Source: UBA966 sp046350355 (GTDB lineage: Bacteria > Planctomycetota > Phycisphaerae > Phycisphaerales > SM1A02). From it: a stretch of DNA of 64,000 nucleotides. This document shows, one piece after another, positions 1 through 8,694 of this stretch (the stretch's first letter is position 1; every line of letters begins with the position of its first letter). Under the pieces are notes generated by a model. It was given only the letters and a program-made list of their open reading frames with translations, ran no database searches and had not been told where the DNA came from. Location: the NCBI GenBank assembly GCA_046350355.1, contig JAXMAN010000002.1:558001-622000 (forward strand). The letters run 5' to 3'. A program made the position numbers and the translations under genes.

Positions 1-273
1 GGCCACCGCGCTGTCCCCGCCGCGCAGGACCTTCGCCTGCAGTGTCCCGGGCTCGACCTTCGGGGGCAGGCCCGTCACGCGGACGGTCCAGAGGCCCTGC
101 TGCAGGTCGCGCTGCAGGACGCGCGTGACCGCGGCGCGCTGCGGATAGACGGTGACGCGCTCGATGCGGCCGGCGTCCGAGGCCTCGTGGCGCGGCAGGG
201 CGTCCTGCGCGTGGGCGGCAGGGGCGAGCAGCAGCGCGAGCAGCGCGGCGGCGGAGATGCGGATTCGGGGCAC
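1..273 (-). CDS. MuiA-like DUF4139/DUF4140 family protein, N-terminal fragment
   Basis: Only the first 91 codons lie in the window; the rest runs off the left edge. The frame opens with a GTG preceded by a GGAGGA Shine-Dalgarno seven bases upstream, one of the few clear ribosome-binding sites here. Residues 3-22 form a hydrophobic signal peptide ending in an A-H-A cleavage site, so the product is exported. The mature start contains ERVTVYPQRAAVTR followed by a short beta-rich stretch and VTGLPP, which matches the N-terminal DUF4140 domain of proteins annotated as mucoidy inhibitor MuiA. The molecular function of that family is not established. It lies downstream of the glutamate dehydrogenase gene on the same strand but is separated from it by a large palindrome, so it is probably a separate transcript. 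Confidence 0.7.
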   Translation of the reverse strand, partial: MPRIRISAAALLALLLAPAAHAQDALPRHEASDAGRIERVTVYPQRAAVTRVLQRDLQQGLWTVRVTGLPPKVEPGTLQAKVLRGGDSAVA

Positions 274-306
274 GGGGGCTTCCTCCAGGCGCTCAGCCTA
301 CGACCA

Positions 307-340
307 GGAAAATATGCCGGGCATGCCCGGCATATTTTCC
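307..340. terminator. 34-bp perfect palindrome, likely bidirectional intrinsic terminator
   Basis: A perfect palindrome centred between 323 and 324. Its core is ATGCCGGGCATGCCCGGCAT, flanked by A-rich (AAAAT) and T-rich (ATTTT) arms. As RNA it gives a GC stem followed by a short U-tract on either strand. It sits between the end of the glutamate dehydrogenase gene and the start of the MuiA-like gene, where a terminator is expected. A dimeric protein-binding site is the alternative. Confidence 0.6.
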
Positions 341-423
341 GTGGGAGTCATGGCCGCGGGGCCGGAGGTGTCTCCCGAGATTCCCGAGATTTCGTCGCGC
401 GGGCGGAATTCCGCGCGCCGCGG

Positions 424-3405
424 TCAGTCGAAGTCCTCGAGCGCCGCCCGGGTGCCGCCGCGCGCCAGGAGCTCGGCCGCGCGCGCCGCCACGGGGCCGC
501 CCGCGCTGCGGAGCTGCTCGACGAGCTGGCGCGTCTCGGCCCGCTTGCGCAGGTACCGCAGCGCCAGCCCGGCGATCGCGCCGGATTCGACCGAGCCGAG
601 GAAGCCGATGCCCTCGCGGTAGACGATCCCCGAGGCCAGGCGCTTCGCGACCATCCAGTCGAGGTACGCCTGCGGGATGTCCTTCCACAGGCGGTCGCCC
701 GCGGTCTCCTGGAGCTTGCGCGGGATGTGCTCGCGCACGACCTCGCGCGCCAGCTCGCGGTCCGCGGCCGACCAGCCCGACATCGAGGCGCGGATCGCGT
801 CCGCGGCGTCGTTGATCACCTTCGAGAGCTGCGTCGAGATCTCCGTGAGCGGGGTGGTGGGGTGCCGGCGGCCCTCGGCCATCAGCAGCTCCGCCTCCGC
901 GCGCGCGAGGTCGCGCAGCTTCTCGAGCACCTGCTCGACGAACTCCGCCTTGATCGCCAGGAAGGCCTTCTCGTCCAGGAGCATGCTCGCGCCGATCTCG
1001 TACGACGAGCAGATCACGCCGCACTTGTTCGCGCTCGAGTCCTTGAAGATGAGGCAGCCCGCCTTGAAGAGGTGCTTGCGCGCCTCGGGGGTCAGGAAGA
1101 GGTTCGCGCCCTCGACGATGATCGGCGCGCTGGGCTTGCCGTCGGCGCCGAGGTAGTCGCGCCAGTTCGAGTCGTTGATCGTCGCCGGGCGTCCGCCGCC
1201 GGGGACGAAGGCGTCGGTCACGAGGCGGTTGTGCAGCGTGTTGCGCATCTGCGCGCCGCCGGGGGCCTCGACGGGCACGACCGAGCCGCGCTTGCCGAGC
1301 TTCTTCGGGTCGAACTTCGCGATCGGCAGCGCCTCCTGGAAGAGGCGCAGCAGCTCCTGGTGGTCGAGCCCGTCCGGATCCTCGCCCACGCCGCTGCCGT
1401 CGGCGATGCCGACGATGCGCGCGTTCGCGCCGTAGTCGCGGTTGAGGATGCGGATCATGTTGCCCGCGACGTCGCCGTCGGGGCCGCCGGTGATCTTCAC
1501 CGTGAAGGGCTGGCGGCGCGGGTCGATGCCGCGCGCGCGCAGCGCCACGTCCAGGAAGACCGCCACGCCCTCGCTGGTCACGCCGTAGACCTTGTGGTTG
1601 ATGCCGGCGCCGGGCTTGGAGCTCATGAACGCGTCGGGGAGCGCGTAGCCGCGGTAGCGCGCGCGGCTGACGATCCACTCGATGTGCTGCGGCGTGATGT
1701 TCTCGTCGGGGCCCAGGTAGATGAGCTCCTGGCGTCCCCAGCGGTCGACGATCAGCGCGCGCGTGGGCTTGTCGTCGACGATCAGGTCGAGCAGGCTGTC
1801 GACGAAGCTCTTCACGCAGCGCGTGATGTCCGCGTCGGGCTCCAGCAGGATCGCCGCCTTCGCGCCGCCCTCGGGGATGTCCTTGTTCTTCTGCTGCTGC
1901 GCCCAGGAGAGGCCGTAGACCTCGTCGAAGACGCGCTCGCGCTCGCGCGAGTGCGCCGCCGCGCCCGAGGGCTTGACGACGCGCAGGCCGCCGCGCGCGA
2001 TCTCCTTGAAGCGGTTGTGGAAGCCGAAGAAGCCGCGGCCGAAGACGAAGAAGGTGCCGTAGGGGGTCTCGGGCCGGCGGTCGTCGCGCAGGAAGACCGG
2101 ATCGATGCGCATCGAGAGGCCGAAGCGCTGCGGGATGAAGTAGTTGGTGCGGTAGACCGACTCGGCCGCGAGCAGGATCGCGTTGAGGATGTGCGCGGTG
2201 CGGTCCGGGTCGTCCTTGGTGGCGATCTCGGCGCGCAGCGCGGTGGCGCGGCGGTCGAACTCCGCGTCGGAGAGGCCGCCCTTGGGGTCGAAGCGGTCGC
2301 GGAAGAGCTCGCCGATGCGCTGCGAGGTGCCGATGTTGCGCTCCGCCGTCGCCAGGATGCGCTCGATGGAGAAGAGCAGCCGGTCCTCGTGCACCAGGCG
2401 CTGGTGCGCGAGCGTGCAGAGCGCCATGATCAGCTCCGCCTGGTCGACGCTCATCGGCGCGTTGCGGTTGGCGAACTCGATCGTCTCGAAGTCCACCCAC
2501 TTGACGCGCTTGAGCTCGTGCTCGACCTGCTTCCACTCGGCGCCGGCGGTGTCGACGGCCTTGCCCTGGTCGTTCTGGATGACGAAGCCCAGAAGCGTGA
2601 CCGAGCCGTGCGGCGGGTCGGCCACCTGGTCCAGGTACGCGCGCTGGATGCTGATGCGCGCGCGGCTCATGATGAGCGCGCAGCGCTCGAGCATCGTGCG
2701 CGTGCGCGCGTTGCCGAAGGCGATGGTGATGCGCGTGAGCTCGGGATCGGCCTCGGGCTCGGTCTCGATCCAGGTGCCGTCGGTGCCGCTGACGCGCGCC
2801 ACGAGCTGGCGGTGCTTGTTCAGGCGCAGCGGGGTGAGCGTGGTGAGGTAGTCGCCGGCGCAGCTGGCGAAGTAGTCGCGGATCGCCTGCTCGCTCCAGT
2901 CGCGCGCGTGCGTGCGGGCGAACTCGATCGTGGCGCGCAGCTTCTCCGCCTGCGCGGGGTTGCGCGGATCGAAGGGGACGCGGTCGCCGAACTCGAAGGA
3001 GTCGAGCACGAGCACGCCGTCGCGCGAGCTGTGGATCTTCGCCGCGCGCAGCGAGGGCGCCATCGGCAGGCTGCCCACGACCTCGGCGAGCACGCCGGGG
3101 CGGTTGCCCTCGCGGATCGTCGTCCACTCGCGGCCGTCCTCGCTGCGGATCGTCAGGTTCAGCGGCTGGCCCGAGGCCCGCGCCGCGATGATCGCCTGCA
3201 GGTGCGAGGAGACCGTCGCCGGGGGCGTGTCGTCGAAGTACATCCGCGGCATCTGCGCCACGAACCAGGGCACGATCGTCTCGGCGGTGCGCTGGAAGCT
3301 CTTGCCCAGGGTGGCCGCGAGCTGCGCGGCGTCGGGGACCCCGTGGGTCTCGGCGGAAGGCGGGGTCGTCACGGCGGGGGAGGCGGGAGGCATCCCCTCA
3401 CTCAT
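424..3405 (-). CDS. Large NAD-specific glutamate dehydrogenase
   Basis: Encodes 993 residues of the large, NAD-dependent glutamate dehydrogenase type, which deaminates glutamate to 2-oxoglutarate and ammonia in the cytoplasm. Recognisable landmarks are RGGLRVV in the catalytic half, the dinucleotide-binding region KITGGPDGDVAGNM, and EGANLFLTPEARK followed by KDSSANKCGVICSSYE near the C-terminus. The size is nearer the ~115-kDa class than the 180-kDa class of about 1600 residues, and the long N-terminal regulatory part is reduced. The ATG at 3405 overlaps a TATGAG hexamer (3401-3406). If that hexamer is the -10 box, the in-frame ATG at 3393, seven bases beyond it, would be the leaderless start and give 989 residues. 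It is divergent from ribF. Confidence 0.9.
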   Translation of the reverse strand: MSEGMPPASPAVTTPPSAETHGVPDAAQLAATLGKSFQRTAETIVPWFVAQMPRMYFDDTPPATVSSHLQAIIAARASGQPLNLTIRSEDGREWTTIREGNRPGVLAEVVGSLPMAPSLRAAKIHSSRDGVLVLDSFEFGDRVPFDPRNPAQAEKLRATIEFARTHARDWSEQAIRDYFASCAGDYLTTLTPLRLNKHRQLVARVSGTDGTWIETEPEADPELTRITIAFGNARTRTMLERCALIMSRARISIQRAYLDQVADPPHGSVTLLGFVIQNDQGKAVDTAGAEWKQVEHELKRVKWVDFETIEFANRNAPMSVDQAELIMALCTLAHQRLVHEDRLLFSIERILATAERNIGTSQRIGELFRDRFDPKGGLSDAEFDRRATALRAEIATKDDPDRTAHILNAILLAAESVYRTNYFIPQRFGLSMRIDPVFLRDDRRPETPYGTFFVFGRGFFGFHNRFKEIARGGLRVVKPSGAAAHSRERERVFDEVYGLSWAQQQKNKDIPEGGAKAAILLEPDADITRCVKSFVDSLLDLIVDDKPTRALIVDRWGRQELIYLGPDENITPQHIEWIVSRARYRGYALPDAFMSSKPGAGINHKVYGVTSEGVAVFLDVALRARGIDPRRQPFTVKITGGPDGDVAGNMIRILNRDYGANARIVGIADGSGVGEDPDGLDHQELLRLFQEALPIAKFDPKKLGKRGSVVPVEAPGGAQMRNTLHNRLVTDAFVPGGGRPATINDSNWRDYLGADGKPSAPIIVEGANLFLTPEARKHLFKAGCLIFKDSSANKCGVICSSYEIGASMLLDEKAFLAIKAEFVEQVLEKLRDLARAEAELLMAEGRRHPTTPLTEISTQLSKVINDAADAIRASMSGWSAADRELAREVVREHIPRKLQETAGDRLWKDIPQAYLDWMVAKRLASGIVYREGIGFLGSVESGAIAGLALRYLRKRAETRQLVEQLRSAGGPVAARAAELLARGGTRAALEDFD

Positions 3406-3406
3406 A
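3401..3406 (-). promoter_or_regulatory. Candidate -10 box TATGAG for glutamate dehydrogenase
   Basis: TATGAG on the minus strand overlaps the first ATG and is seven bases upstream of the second in-frame ATG (3393). The second ATG would then be the leaderless start. Confidence 0.4.
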
Positions 3407-3482
3407 CCACGACGGCGCACGCGGCTGTGCGCGCGGGAATCGAAGTCTTGCGATCGCCCCCGCGCGGCTTCAGGGGCGCCGC

Positions 3483-3488
3483 TATCCT
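3483..3488 (+). promoter_or_regulatory. Candidate -10 box TATCCT for ribF
   Basis: TATCCT in an otherwise GC-rich divergent intergenic region, 31 nt before the ribF ATG. A weak GGAG lies at 3501-3504 between them, so this would be a leadered transcript. Confidence 0.4.
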
Positions 3489-3519
3489 CTTGCACCCCAC
3501 GGAGTTGCGTCCGCGCCCC

Positions 3520-4407
3520 ATGCTCGTCGCCACCATCGGAAACTTCGACGGCGTCCACCTGGGCCACCAGGCCCTCGTGGCGGCCGCCCGCCGCGCCGCG
3601 GGCGCCGGGGGGCGGGTCGTCGCGGTGACCTTCGAGCCGCTTCCCGCCGCCGTCCTGCGCCCCGCCGAGGCCCCCGCCCGCCTGACCGACGCCGCGCGCC
3701 GCGCGGAGCTTCTCCTGGCCGCCGGCTGCGACGAGGTCCTCGCCCTGGATCCGCGCTCGGGACTGCTCGCCGAGGGGCCCGAGGAGTTCATCGCCCGCAT
3801 CCGCGCGCAGCTTCCCTTCGAGGCGATCGCCGAGGGGGCGGACTTCCGCTTCGGCCGCGGCCGCAGCGGCGACGTCGGCACGCTGCGCACGCTGGGCGAG
3901 CGATCGGGCTTCGCGACGGTGCGCGTCGAGGAGGTCGCCGCGATCCTGCGCGACCGATCGCAGGTCGCGCCGCGCAGCTCGACGATCCGCTGGCTGCTCG
4001 AGCTGGGCCGCGTCGAGGACGCCGCGCTCCTGCTGGGCCGCCCGCACGCGATCCGCGGCGCCGTCGAGCGCGGCGCGCAGCGCGGCCGCCAGCTCGGGTT
4101 TCCCACCGCCAACATCGCCGCCCCGGGGCAGCAGCTTCCCGGCGACGGCGTCTACGCGGGCGAGGCGCTCGTCGCGGGGCGCCGCTTCCCGGCCGCCATC
4201 TCCGTGGGCGACAACCCCACCTTCCCGGGCTCCGCGCGCACCTGCGAGGCGCACCTGCTGGGCTTTCCGGGCGCGATCGACGACTACGGCTGGCCCATCG
4301 AGCTGCGCTTCACGCGCTTCCTGCGCGAGCAGTGGCGCTTCCGCGGCGTCGAGGCGCTCGTCGAGCAGCTGCGCGCGGACGTCGCGCGCTGCGCCGCGCT
4401 CGCGTAG
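3520..4407 (+). CDS. ribF: Bifunctional riboflavin kinase / FAD synthetase
   Basis: Encodes 295 residues, normal for RibF, which phosphorylates riboflavin to FMN and adenylates FMN to FAD in the cytosol. The N-terminal FAD-synthetase (nucleotidyltransferase) domain shows GNFDGVHLGH at residues 7-16, the HxGH-type nucleotide-binding motif, and RSSTIR near residue 155. The C-terminal riboflavin kinase domain shows GFPTANI near residue 192 and DGVYAG after it; the PTAN motif binds ATP and Mg. The frame stays open far upstream, but homology begins at this ATG (MLVATIGNFDG). It is followed 31 nt downstream by the DHH phosphoesterase gene; in many bacteria ribF lies near translation or RNA-turnover genes including nrnA. 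Confidence 0.95.
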   Translation: MLVATIGNFDGVHLGHQALVAAARRAAGAGGRVVAVTFEPLPAAVLRPAEAPARLTDAARRAELLLAAGCDEVLALDPRSGLLAEGPEEFIARIRAQLPFEAIAEGADFRFGRGRSGDVGTLRTLGERSGFATVRVEEVAAILRDRSQVAPRSSTIRWLLELGRVEDAALLLGRPHAIRGAVERGAQRGRQLGFPTANIAAPGQQLPGDGVYAGEALVAGRRFPAAISVGDNPTFPGSARTCEAHLLGFPGAIDDYGWPIELRFTRFLREQWRFRGVEALVEQLRADVARCAALA

Positions 4408-4438
4408 CGTCCACGCCGGCGCACGCCGCCACGACGCC

Positions 4439-5479
4439 ATGGCCTACGACTCGACCACGACCCACGCCGCGCTCGCCGCGCGCCTGCGCGCCGCGCGGCG
4501 CCCCTTCGTCACCACGCACTTCAAGCCCGACGGCGACGCCGTGGGGTCCGTGCTTGCCATGACGCGCGCGCTGCGCCACCTGGGCGCGCAGCCCACCGCG
4601 GCCTTCGCCGGCCCGATGGACCGCACCATCGTCGGACTCATGCGCGCGGGCGAGGCCACCTGCAGCGAGCGCGGCCCCGTCGTCCCGCCCGAGGGGACCG
4701 ACCTCGCCGTCGTCCTGGACACGGGCGCGTGGAGCCAGCTCGAGCATGTGCGCGACTGGCTGCGCGCGAACCCCGCGATGGTCGTCGGCATCGACCACCA
4801 CGCGCGCGGCGACGAGGTCGCGCCGGAGCGGCTCGTGCAGCCCTGGTGCGCCTCGTGCACGCAGGTGCTGGTGCCCGTGCTCGATGAGCTGGGCGTGCCC
4901 CTCTCGCCGGGACCGCAGCCCGCGCGCCACACCATCGCCGAGGCGCTCTTCGCCGGCCTCGCCACCGACACCGGCTGGTTCCGCTTCAGCGGCGCCGACG
5001 AGCGCGTCTTCCAGCTCGCCGCGCGGCTGCTCTCCGCCGGCGTCGACAAGGACTTCCTCTACCGCACGATCGAGCAGGGCGACGGCCCGGGCCGCCCGCA
5101 GCTCGTGGGCCGCGCGCTCTCCTCGCTCGAGTACGCCTGCCAGGGCCGCGCCGCGCTCATGCGCCTGCAGCGCGCGGACTTCGAGGCCACCGGCACCGGC
5201 GTCGACGACCTCGCGGGACTGGTGAACGAGCCGATGTGCGTCGCCGCGGTCGAGGTCGCGGTGCTGCTCGTGCAGACCGAGCCCGGCGTCGTGAAGGCGA
5301 GCCTGCGCTCGAAGCCGCCCGCGCGGCCGGGCGGGCCCTTCGTCGATGTCAACCATGTCGCGGCGCACTTCGACGGCGGCGGCCATGTCCACGCGGCGGG
5401 CGCGCGCCTGCGCGGCACGCTCGACGAGGCCGCGGCGAAGCTGCGTTCGGTGCTCGAGGGCTACTTCGAGGCGGGCTGA
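4439..5479 (+). CDS. DHH/DHHA1 phosphoesterase, NrnA-like oligoribonuclease / pAp phosphatase
   Basis: Encodes 346 residues, the usual length of NrnA-type proteins that degrade short oligoribonucleotides and dephosphorylate 3'-phosphoadenosine 5'-phosphate. The metal-binding motifs of the DHH domain are visible: THFKPDGDAVGS near residue 30 (usually H-x-N-P-D-G-D; here Lys replaces Asn), VLDTGAW near 100, and IDHHA near 117. The C-terminal DHHA1 domain carries FDGGGHVHAAGARLRG, the Gly-rich substrate-binding loop. It lies 31 nt after ribF and is probably cotranscribed with it. Its 3' end overlaps the convergent heavy-metal lipoprotein gene by 19 bp. Confidence 0.9.
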   Translation: MAYDSTTTHAALAARLRAARRPFVTTHFKPDGDAVGSVLAMTRALRHLGAQPTAAFAGPMDRTIVGLMRAGEATCSERGPVVPPEGTDLAVVLDTGAWSQLEHVRDWLRANPAMVVGIDHHARGDEVAPERLVQPWCASCTQVLVPVLDELGVPLSPGPQPARHTIAEALFAGLATDTGWFRFSGADERVFQLAARLLSAGVDKDFLYRTIEQGDGPGRPQLVGRALSSLEYACQGRAALMRLQRADFEATGTGVDDLAGLVNEPMCVAAVEVAVLLVQTEPGVVKASLRSKPPARPGGPFVDVNHVAAHFDGGGHVHAAGARLRGTLDEAAAKLRSVLEGYFEAG

Positions 5480-5865
5480 CCGGCGGGCGCGGCGGGCGCG
5501 GCGGACCCATCCGTCGCCGCCGGCGCGGATCCCGGCGCGCCGATCGTGTACCCCAGCTTCGTGATCGCGTGCTCGGCCTGCGCCTTCGCGGCCGGGTCGC
5601 GCAGCGCGATGCGCGCCTGCTTGGATTCGAAGGTGCACTGCACGCTCGCGACGCCGGGGACCTCGCTCACCTCGGCGACGATCGCCTCGGCGCAGCCGTC
5701 GCAGTGCATTCCCTGCACCTCGTAGACGACCTCGGTGACGGCGGCGCCGCTGGCCTTCGCGTTCGCCGCCGCGGCGGCGTCCGGCGCCTTCCCCTCGCAG
5801 CCGCAGAGCGGGATCACGGTCAGCAGCGCGGCGAGCGCGCACACGGTCGGGAGGGAGGAGCGCAT
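5461..5865 (-). CDS. Lipoprotein with heavy-metal-associated (MerP-like) domain
   Basis: A 134-residue lipoprotein. The signal peptide ends in a lipobox L-C-G-C with Cys23 as the acylation site. Residues 45-110 form a heavy-metal-associated ferredoxin-like domain with the metal-binding motif GMHCDGC (Cys55, Cys58), like copper chaperones and MerP. The C-terminal 25 residues are Ala/Pro-rich. An envelope-anchored binder of Cu, Hg or Zn is the likely role, but the metal cannot be told from sequence. A TACCAT hexamer lies six bases before the ATG, implying a leaderless mRNA of its own even though it follows the RND exporter gene by 29 nt on the same strand. The 3' end overlaps the convergent NrnA-like gene. 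Confidence 0.85.
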   Translation of the reverse strand: MRSSLPTVCALAALLTVIPLCGCEGKAPDAAAAANAKASGAAVTEVVYEVQGMHCDGCAEAIVAEVSEVPGVASVQCTFESKQARIALRDPAAKAQAEHAITKLGYTIGAPGSAPAATDGSAAPAAPAGQPASK

Positions 5866-5871
5866 GGGGGC

Positions 5872-5877
5872 ATGGTA
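5872..5877 (-). promoter_or_regulatory. -10 box TACCAT, leaderless spacing
   Basis: Minus-strand TACCAT with six bases to the ATG of the heavy-metal lipoprotein gene. There is no Shine-Dalgarno between them. Confidence 0.5.
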
Positions 5878-5894
5878 GGCGCGCGGCGCGCCCG

Positions 5895-8657
5895 TCACGC
5901 CGCGTCTTCGCCGCTGGCGCGGCGGGTGGCGGCGGCCTTTCCGCCCGGCGCGGCTTCCTCGGGCACGACCAGCCGCAGCGCCGCGTGGCGCGGCCGCAGG
6001 CCGATGACGCGCAGGAGCGCCGGCAGCGTCCAGACGGCGGAGATCAGGCAGAAGACGCTGCCGATGCCCATCGCGATGCCCAGGCTGCGCAGTCCCTGGT
6101 GGTGCGCGACCAGCAGCGCGCCGAAGCCGATCGTCGTCGTCAACGCCGTCACGATCACCGCGCGGCGCGTCGCGCCGAAGCCGTGGTCGAGCGCCCCCTC
6201 GTGCGCGCGGTGCGTGATGTGGATCGCGCTGTCGATGCCCAGGCCGATCATGATCGGCACCGCGAAGAAGTTCGCCAGGTTGAAGGTCGCGCCGCACGCC
6301 GCCATCGCTCCGATGGTCCACGCGACGCCCATCGCCAGCGAGAGCATCGCCGCGACCGTCTCGCGCACGCTGCGCAGGTCCAGCAGCAGCAGCACGATCA
6401 CCATCACCGTCGCCAGGACCGCCTGCTGCGCGAAGGAGCGCATCATGCTCTTGGTCGATTCGCTCACCGTCATCGGGACGCCGGTGGCGTGCGGATCGAC
6501 CTCGCGCATCGCGGTCACGAAGCGCTCCAGCGGCGCCGCGTCCCAGACGTCCTCGGCGGGGTGGATCATCACCAGGAACCTGCCGCCCGGCGAGACCATC
6601 TGCGCGCGCACCGCCTCGGGGAGCGCCTCGCGCAGCGGCAGGCGCGCGCCCTCGGCCATCTGGTGCAGCCCGCTCTTGACGCGCTCGAGCGTCACCTCCA
6701 CCTGGGCGCGCATGCGCGCGACCGCGTCGATGCTGTGGTGGCGCGGATCCACCAGGAGCGCCAGCGTGCGCAGCCGCTCGCCGATGTCGCGCATGTGTCC
6801 CGCGGCCTCGGGGGCCTCGCGCTGCGCGTAGCGCGCCAGCCCGATGAGGTCGTCGCCCGCCTCGCGGAGCTGCTCGGGGCCCCACTCGGGGGACTTGCGC
6901 GGGCGCGTCGGCGCGGCCTCGACCGCGCTGGCGAACTGCGCGCGCAGCGCGGCGCGCTCGGGGGTCTCCAGCTCGACGGCGTCCAGGACGCTGCGCACCT
7001 CGCCGACCTCGGGATGCGCGCGAAGCTGCGCGACGCGCTCGGGGATGTCCTTCATCGAGCCCACGACCGAGGCGCCGAACCAGCTCGCCGCGGCGGACTC
7101 GTCGATCACGCGGTGCTCCCACTCGACGCTCGAGAGCCCCGCCGCCTGCAGCTTGAGCAGGTTGCTCTCGAAGCGCAGGTGCGTCAGCCCGTACCACCCC
7201 GCGGCGATCGCGAGCGCCGCCGAGACCGCCACCGCGGTCCACGCCTGCGGCAGGCGGATCGCGCGGTCGCGCCCATCCTCCTCGCCGAAGAAGTGGCGGG
7301 GGCGGTCCATCGGCCGCAGGTCGCGTCCGCCGCGCGCCAGGCGTCCGTCGAAGATCACCAGCAGCGCCGGCAGCACGACGACGATCGCCCCCAGCGTCAG
7401 CAGCAGTCCGATGCCGGAGACGACGCCCAGCTCGCGCAGTCCCTGGAACTCGGTGAACCACGCCAGCAGGAAGACGCCCGCGGAGGTGAGCGCGCCGGCG
7501 AGGTTGCTCGGCACCGCGGTGCGCATCATGTGCGCGATCGCCTCGCCCACCGGGAGCACGCGCCGCGCCTCCAGGTACCGCGCGACCATGTGGATGCCGT
7601 AGTCGAGCCCGACGCCCACCAGCACCAGCATGAAGACGATGCTCAGGAGGTTGAGGCGCCCGTAGAGGATCGCCGCCGCCGCGTAGGTCAGCGCGCAGCC
7701 GACCATGAACGCCACCAGCGCGAGCATCGGCAGCTTCACGCCGCGGAAGACCGCCATGAAGAGCGCCGCGCAGAGCACGAGCCCCGCGATGCTGGCGATG
7801 TTCATGTCGTTGTTCGTCGTCGCCATCTCGTCCGACTGCAGGACGGGCTTGCCGGTGAGGCCGATCTCCACCTCAGGGACCTCGGCCTGCACCTGCGCGA
7901 TCGCGGCGCGGATGCGCGCGAGCGGCTGGTCGATCACCTCGAAGCTGCTGAAGTCCTTGCGCGGCATCACGCCGACGAAGAGCAGGTTGCCGCTGGCGCT
8001 GGGCAGGTACTCCGTCTCGCGCGGCGTGCCGATGAACTCGGGCGAGCCCGGCGCGGCGGAGGCGATCGCCTCCAGCTCCAGCACCGCCGCGGCGCCGACG
8101 CGCTCCGCCTCGTCGCGCGGCATGAAGGCGCCGCCCAGGAAGAGCTTCCCCAGGCGCCGCTGCGCGTCGGCGAGCACCACGCCGGGGCCGGCGTCGCTCG
8201 CCAGCAGCCCGAGCGCGTCGCGCCCCTCGACCAGCCCCTTGAGGTCGGCCGTGGGCATGTGCCAGGTCCCCAGGCGCATCTGCTCCGGGAAGGAGACGCT
8301 CGCGTGCACCGCCTCGATCGTCGGGTCCTCGCGCAGCCGCGCGGCGAGCAGGTCGACCGCGCGCTGCGCCTGGCCCAGGTGCGCCTGCCCGTCGGTCCCG
8401 CGCGCGTCGACGACGATCCACGCGTACTCGAGGTCGCCGAACTCCTTGAGGAAGCGCATGTACTCCGCGACGTAGGGACGGTCCGTCCCCATGAGCGAGT
8501 CGGTGTTCGCATCCAGCTTGACGCGGTCCCAGCTCCACGCGGCGAGCGCGCCCGCCATGAGCAGCGCGCCGACGACCACCGCGATGGGCCGCGCCGTGAT
8601 CCACGCCGCGAGGGCGTCGATGATGCGGTGGCGCAGTGGCGTGTGGTCGTGGGTCAT
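5895..8657 (-). CDS. RND superfamily (MMPL) lipid exporter, HpnN-like
   Basis: A 920-residue polytopic membrane protein with the duplicated RND layout. TM1 (~residues 25-45) is followed by a large periplasmic domain. A block of about five TMs follows, starting near the segment IAGLVLCAALFMAVF. A second TM, a second periplasmic domain and a final TM block (LATVMVIVLLLLDLRS onward) complete it. MMPL-type RND proteins move lipids or hydrophobic molecules out of the inner membrane. The N-terminal part, with N-T-D-S-L soon after TM1, resembles the hopanoid transporter HpnN. The upstream gene encodes a class III aminotransferase, the enzyme type of HpnO, which makes the hopanoid link plausible but unproven. 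The start is 37 nt downstream of the aminotransferase stop, consistent with an operon. Confidence 0.85.
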   Translation of the reverse strand: MTHDHTPLRHRIIDALAAWITARPIAVVVGALLMAGALAAWSWDRVKLDANTDSLMGTDRPYVAEYMRFLKEFGDLEYAWIVVDARGTDGQAHLGQAQRAVDLLAARLREDPTIEAVHASVSFPEQMRLGTWHMPTADLKGLVEGRDALGLLASDAGPGVVLADAQRRLGKLFLGGAFMPRDEAERVGAAAVLELEAIASAAPGSPEFIGTPRETEYLPSASGNLLFVGVMPRKDFSSFEVIDQPLARIRAAIAQVQAEVPEVEIGLTGKPVLQSDEMATTNNDMNIASIAGLVLCAALFMAVFRGVKLPMLALVAFMVGCALTYAAAAILYGRLNLLSIVFMLVLVGVGLDYGIHMVARYLEARRVLPVGEAIAHMMRTAVPSNLAGALTSAGVFLLAWFTEFQGLRELGVVSGIGLLLTLGAIVVVLPALLVIFDGRLARGGRDLRPMDRPRHFFGEEDGRDRAIRLPQAWTAVAVSAALAIAAGWYGLTHLRFESNLLKLQAAGLSSVEWEHRVIDESAAASWFGASVVGSMKDIPERVAQLRAHPEVGEVRSVLDAVELETPERAALRAQFASAVEAAPTRPRKSPEWGPEQLREAGDDLIGLARYAQREAPEAAGHMRDIGERLRTLALLVDPRHHSIDAVARMRAQVEVTLERVKSGLHQMAEGARLPLREALPEAVRAQMVSPGGRFLVMIHPAEDVWDAAPLERFVTAMREVDPHATGVPMTVSESTKSMMRSFAQQAVLATVMVIVLLLLDLRSVRETVAAMLSLAMGVAWTIGAMAACGATFNLANFFAVPIMIGLGIDSAIHITHRAHEGALDHGFGATRRAVIVTALTTTIGFGALLVAHHQGLRSLGIAMGIGSVFCLISAVWTLPALLRVIGLRPRHAALRLVVPEEAAPGGKAAATRRASGEDAA

Positions 8658-8694
8658 CCGGGATCGGTCCGGCGGCGGGGCCGTGGGGCGGCGG

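Noticed and set aside
187..3519. In-frame upstream extension of ribF over more than 3 kb.
   Set aside because: The extension is antisense to glutamate dehydrogenase and homology begins only at MLVATIGNFDG. The -10 box at 3483 lies just before that start.
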